Source of the DNA: Candidatus Dormiibacterota bacterium
GTDB lineage: Bacteria > Acidobacteriota > Polarisedimenticolia > Gp22-AA2
Assembly (NCBI GenBank): GCA_035635555.1
Contig: DASQAT010000001.1
Coordinates: 1-64,000, forward strand
DNA length: 64,000 nt
Reading direction: 5' to 3'
A program made the position numbers and the translations under genes. The first letter of the stretch is position 1. Each line of letters begins with the position of its first letter. A model generated the notes under the pieces. It was given only the letters and a program-made list of their open reading frames with translations, searched no databases and had not been told where the DNA came from. Positions 62,526 through 64,000 of this stretch are shown piece by piece.

Positions 62526-63014
62526 TCAGTGGCGGGAACTTCTGAGGAGGAGAATGAACGTCACGTAGTGCGTCACCAGGAGCCCGGGCACCCAGAACGC
62601 CGGGATCCAGTAGGCCGGGCCCATCGAGACGGGAGCCCCGTAGATGGTCGCCAGCGCGATCGCGACGACCAGGTCGAGCGTCCCGACGATGTTGAAGACC
62701 CACACCAGCCGCCGTCCGGCGTTCCAGTCCTTGAGCACCGCGGGAATGGACGCGAAGGCGAGAAGGGCGGTCAAGAGGTCTCCCAGCGCGGCCGGATACG
62801 CGAACTGCGGAGGCATGCCCGGGTACACGGCCCCGCGGGTCAGGAACATGAGCCCTAGGTGCCGGAGCGAGTGCACCAGCAGAATCGGGACCATCACGGC
62901 GCGCGGAGCGAGGTCTCCGAGGCGCGGCAGCAGGTAGATCCGGGCCGCGACGTAGAACACCAGCGTCGTGCCGATCAGGTTGAGCGTCAGGATCCGGTCG
63001 AGAATGGTCTGCAT
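62526..63014 (-). CDS. Small polytopic membrane protein of unknown function
   Basis: A 162-residue protein with four to five helices (about 10-28, 40-60, 75-95, 105-125, 135-158). Segments include LLVHSLRHLGLMFL and GDLLTALLAFASIP. I do not recognise a named family. Similar short hydrophobic proteins occur in proteobacteria and acidobacteria. AAGAGGAG stands close before the ATG at 63012-63014. It is followed by a terminator. The 209 bases upstream hold no gene I can support and probably contain its promoter. Confidence 0.75.
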   Translation of the reverse strand: MQTILDRILTLNLIGTTLVFYVAARIYLLPRLGDLAPRAVMVPILLVHSLRHLGLMFLTRGAVYPGMPPQFAYPAALGDLLTALLAFASIPAVLKDWNAGRRLVWVFNIVGTLDLVVAIALATIYGAPVSMGPAYWIPAFWVPGLLVTHYVTFILLLRSSRH

Positions 63015-63223
63015 GGCTCCTCTTCCTATTTCACACCGCGTGCCAAGCCGCCCGAAATCGAGCGTGAGCGAGACAACGGACTCACATTGCAGAGGTTACG
63101 ATTGGTGCCCGGCAACGGAACGGGCCGGGATGGATTGCGGGGAATCAGACAGGTGCGCGGAACCGGTCAGCGCCAAGATCGGCCAGCCTCTCCGGCGGGT
63201 GCGACCCGGACGGTGATTGGAAC

Positions 63224-63826
63224 TCAGTTTCCGGCGAGCAGCAGCCAGGCCAGCAGGGCGGCGGATTTCTGATCCGCGCCCCAGGGAGCGCCCAGCGGCT
63301 GTCCAAGCGCCCGGACCGCCGTGGCCAGCTGCGCCGGAGTTTTTCGCAGCTTCGAAGCCGCACGGTCGACCAGATCGCGCTGGCGAATCCGGACGACGGC
63401 GAGATTGCATCGCCGGCATCCCTCCGCCAGCGCGTCGCGGAAGTGATTTCCGTCCGCGGTGTGGATCAGGGCGTGCGAAGCGAGAACGGCGGCGAGACTG
63501 TCCCCCTTCCGGCCCGAGGAATCGAGAATCCCCGCCGCCCGGGGCGCGGGCCAGCGCTTGACGGTCTCGTCGATCAAGGCGCGGATCGCCTCGTGCGCCA
63601 TCGACCCGGCGCTGCTGCGGAGGCGCGCCAGACGCTCCTCGGCCTTGTCCACAGGAAGCTCCTCGACCTCGTGATAGGGCTGCTTCGATCCGGGCAGGCG
63701 GGGGTCCGCCATCTCGACGCGGTTGCGTGTCAGGACCAGCGGATTATCGGTGTCCCCGGCGACGATCACGACGGCGGCCCACCCGGAATGCGGTGCGAAT
63801 CCCAGAACGGGCCGAGGATCAGCCAC
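63224..63826 (-). CDS. Uncharacterised 200-residue soluble protein
   Basis: A basic, soluble protein that begins with a beta-rich stretch (VLGFAPHSGWAAVVIVAGD, LTRNRVEMAD), then a helical part. A Cys-x-x-Cys occurs in EGCRRCNLAVVRI, and a C-terminal hydrophobic helix-like run is present (SAALLAWLLLAG). The opening alternation of Asp/Gly and Val/Ile is reminiscent of RNase-H-like folds, but no catalytic acid triad is evident. The start is GTG at 63824-63826, overlapping the end of the sigma-54 activator gene by eight bases, so it is probably co-transcribed. No function is assigned. Confidence 0.65.
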   Translation of the reverse strand: MADPRPVLGFAPHSGWAAVVIVAGDTDNPLVLTRNRVEMADPRLPGSKQPYHEVEELPVDKAEERLARLRSSAGSMAHEAIRALIDETVKRWPAPRAAGILDSSGRKGDSLAAVLASHALIHTADGNHFRDALAEGCRRCNLAVVRIRQRDLVDRAASKLRKTPAQLATAVRALGQPLGAPWGADQKSAALLAWLLLAGN

Positions 63827-64000
63827 GGGGCCCGGCGGAGCCTTCCCCCAGGCCGTGCTTCTGCATCCGGGAGTAGAGCTGCGAGCGGGTGATGCCCAGA
63901 AGGCGCGCGGCGCGCGAGCGGTTGTTCTTCGACTCCTGCAGCGCCTTGGTGATCAGATCGCGCTCGACACCGTCCAGGCTCACGCCGCCGGACGGGAAGG
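63819..64000 (-). CDS. C-terminal end of a sigma-54-dependent (NtrC-type) regulator (partial)
   Basis: The last 59 or so residues are visible; the 5' part lies beyond the window. The sequence DGVERDLITKALQESKNNRS, then RAARLLGITRSQLYSRMQKH, is a Fis-type helix-turn-helix, the DNA-binding tail of sigma-54 enhancer-binding proteins. The stop TGA is at 63819-63821. It binds enhancer sites and activates promoters with sigma-54 RNA polymerase. The AAA+ and sensor parts cannot be seen. Confidence 0.85.
   Translation of the reverse strand, partial: FPSGGVSLDGVERDLITKALQESKNNRSRAARLLGITRSQLYSRMQKHGLGEGSAGPRG

Noticed and set aside
1-64000. CRISPR array, prophage, insertion sequence or integrated element
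   Set aside because: No regularly spaced repeats, transposase, integrase or phage structural gene was recognised. G+C content looks uniform apart from short intergenic patches.

Overview
The window is about 64 kb of dense, very GC-rich chromosome (roughly two-thirds G+C by eye) from a Gram-negative, two-membrane bacterium. It has a TonB-dependent receptor, an RND efflux system with its outer-membrane factor, a DUF3187 outer-membrane protein and many lipoproteins. The secreted S9, M14, DUF885 and sortilin/BNR-type proteins, CPBP membrane proteases, PilZ and many two-component genes suggest a deep-branching Acidobacteriota-like soil or sediment organism. That placement is inference: there is no rRNA or other phylogenetic marker here. 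I saw no tRNA, rRNA, CRISPR array, transposase, integrase or phage gene.

Layout. 1-5.2 kb: end of a thrombospondin-type-3-repeat protein, then a leftward run of a polytopic membrane protein, a PilZ protein, two CPBP-family membrane proteins and a threonine-dehydratase-like enzyme. 5.2-14.8 kb: an acyl-activating/ACP/acyltransferase fusion, a coiled-coil lipoprotein, DUF418 and YihY membrane proteins, a PlsC-type acyltransferase, and a sortase with a neighbouring probable substrate. 14.8-31 kb: lipoproteins and peptidases (S9, M14, an M24 homologue, DUF885, a sortilin-type propeller) plus a phosphatase fused to a zinc finger. A pair of structured inverted repeats lies between two convergent genes at 22.7-23.1 kb. 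29.4-36.1 kb: oxidoreductases and an aminotransferase resembling an amine or amino-acid catabolic cluster.

36.3-46 kb is a signalling region. It has a REC-PAS-GGDEF-EAL protein, an APC permease, and a five-gene leftward operon: TonB receptor, YfiR-like periplasmic protein, CHASE8-like histidine kinase, receiver, and hybrid kinase. 46-53 kb: a MATE transporter, a trypsin-like protease with a catalytically dead tandem paralogue, two small envelope proteins and a Crp/Fnr regulator. 53-62.3 kb: a GT-C-like glycosyltransferase and a six-gene efflux operon. In that operon nearly every start overlaps the previous stop, and it includes a 72-residue membrane protein and an 83-residue leader protein. 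62.5-64 kb: a small membrane protein, an unknown protein and the Fis-type tail of a sigma-54 activator.

The main themes are envelope maintenance and export, secreted peptide degradation, and cyclic-di-GMP or phosphorelay signalling. The observations most worth following are the covarying inverted-repeat pair, the YfiR/TonB/histidine-kinase operon, the sortase with its probable substrate, the PHM-like copper-site lipoprotein, and the coupled efflux operon with two small proteins.
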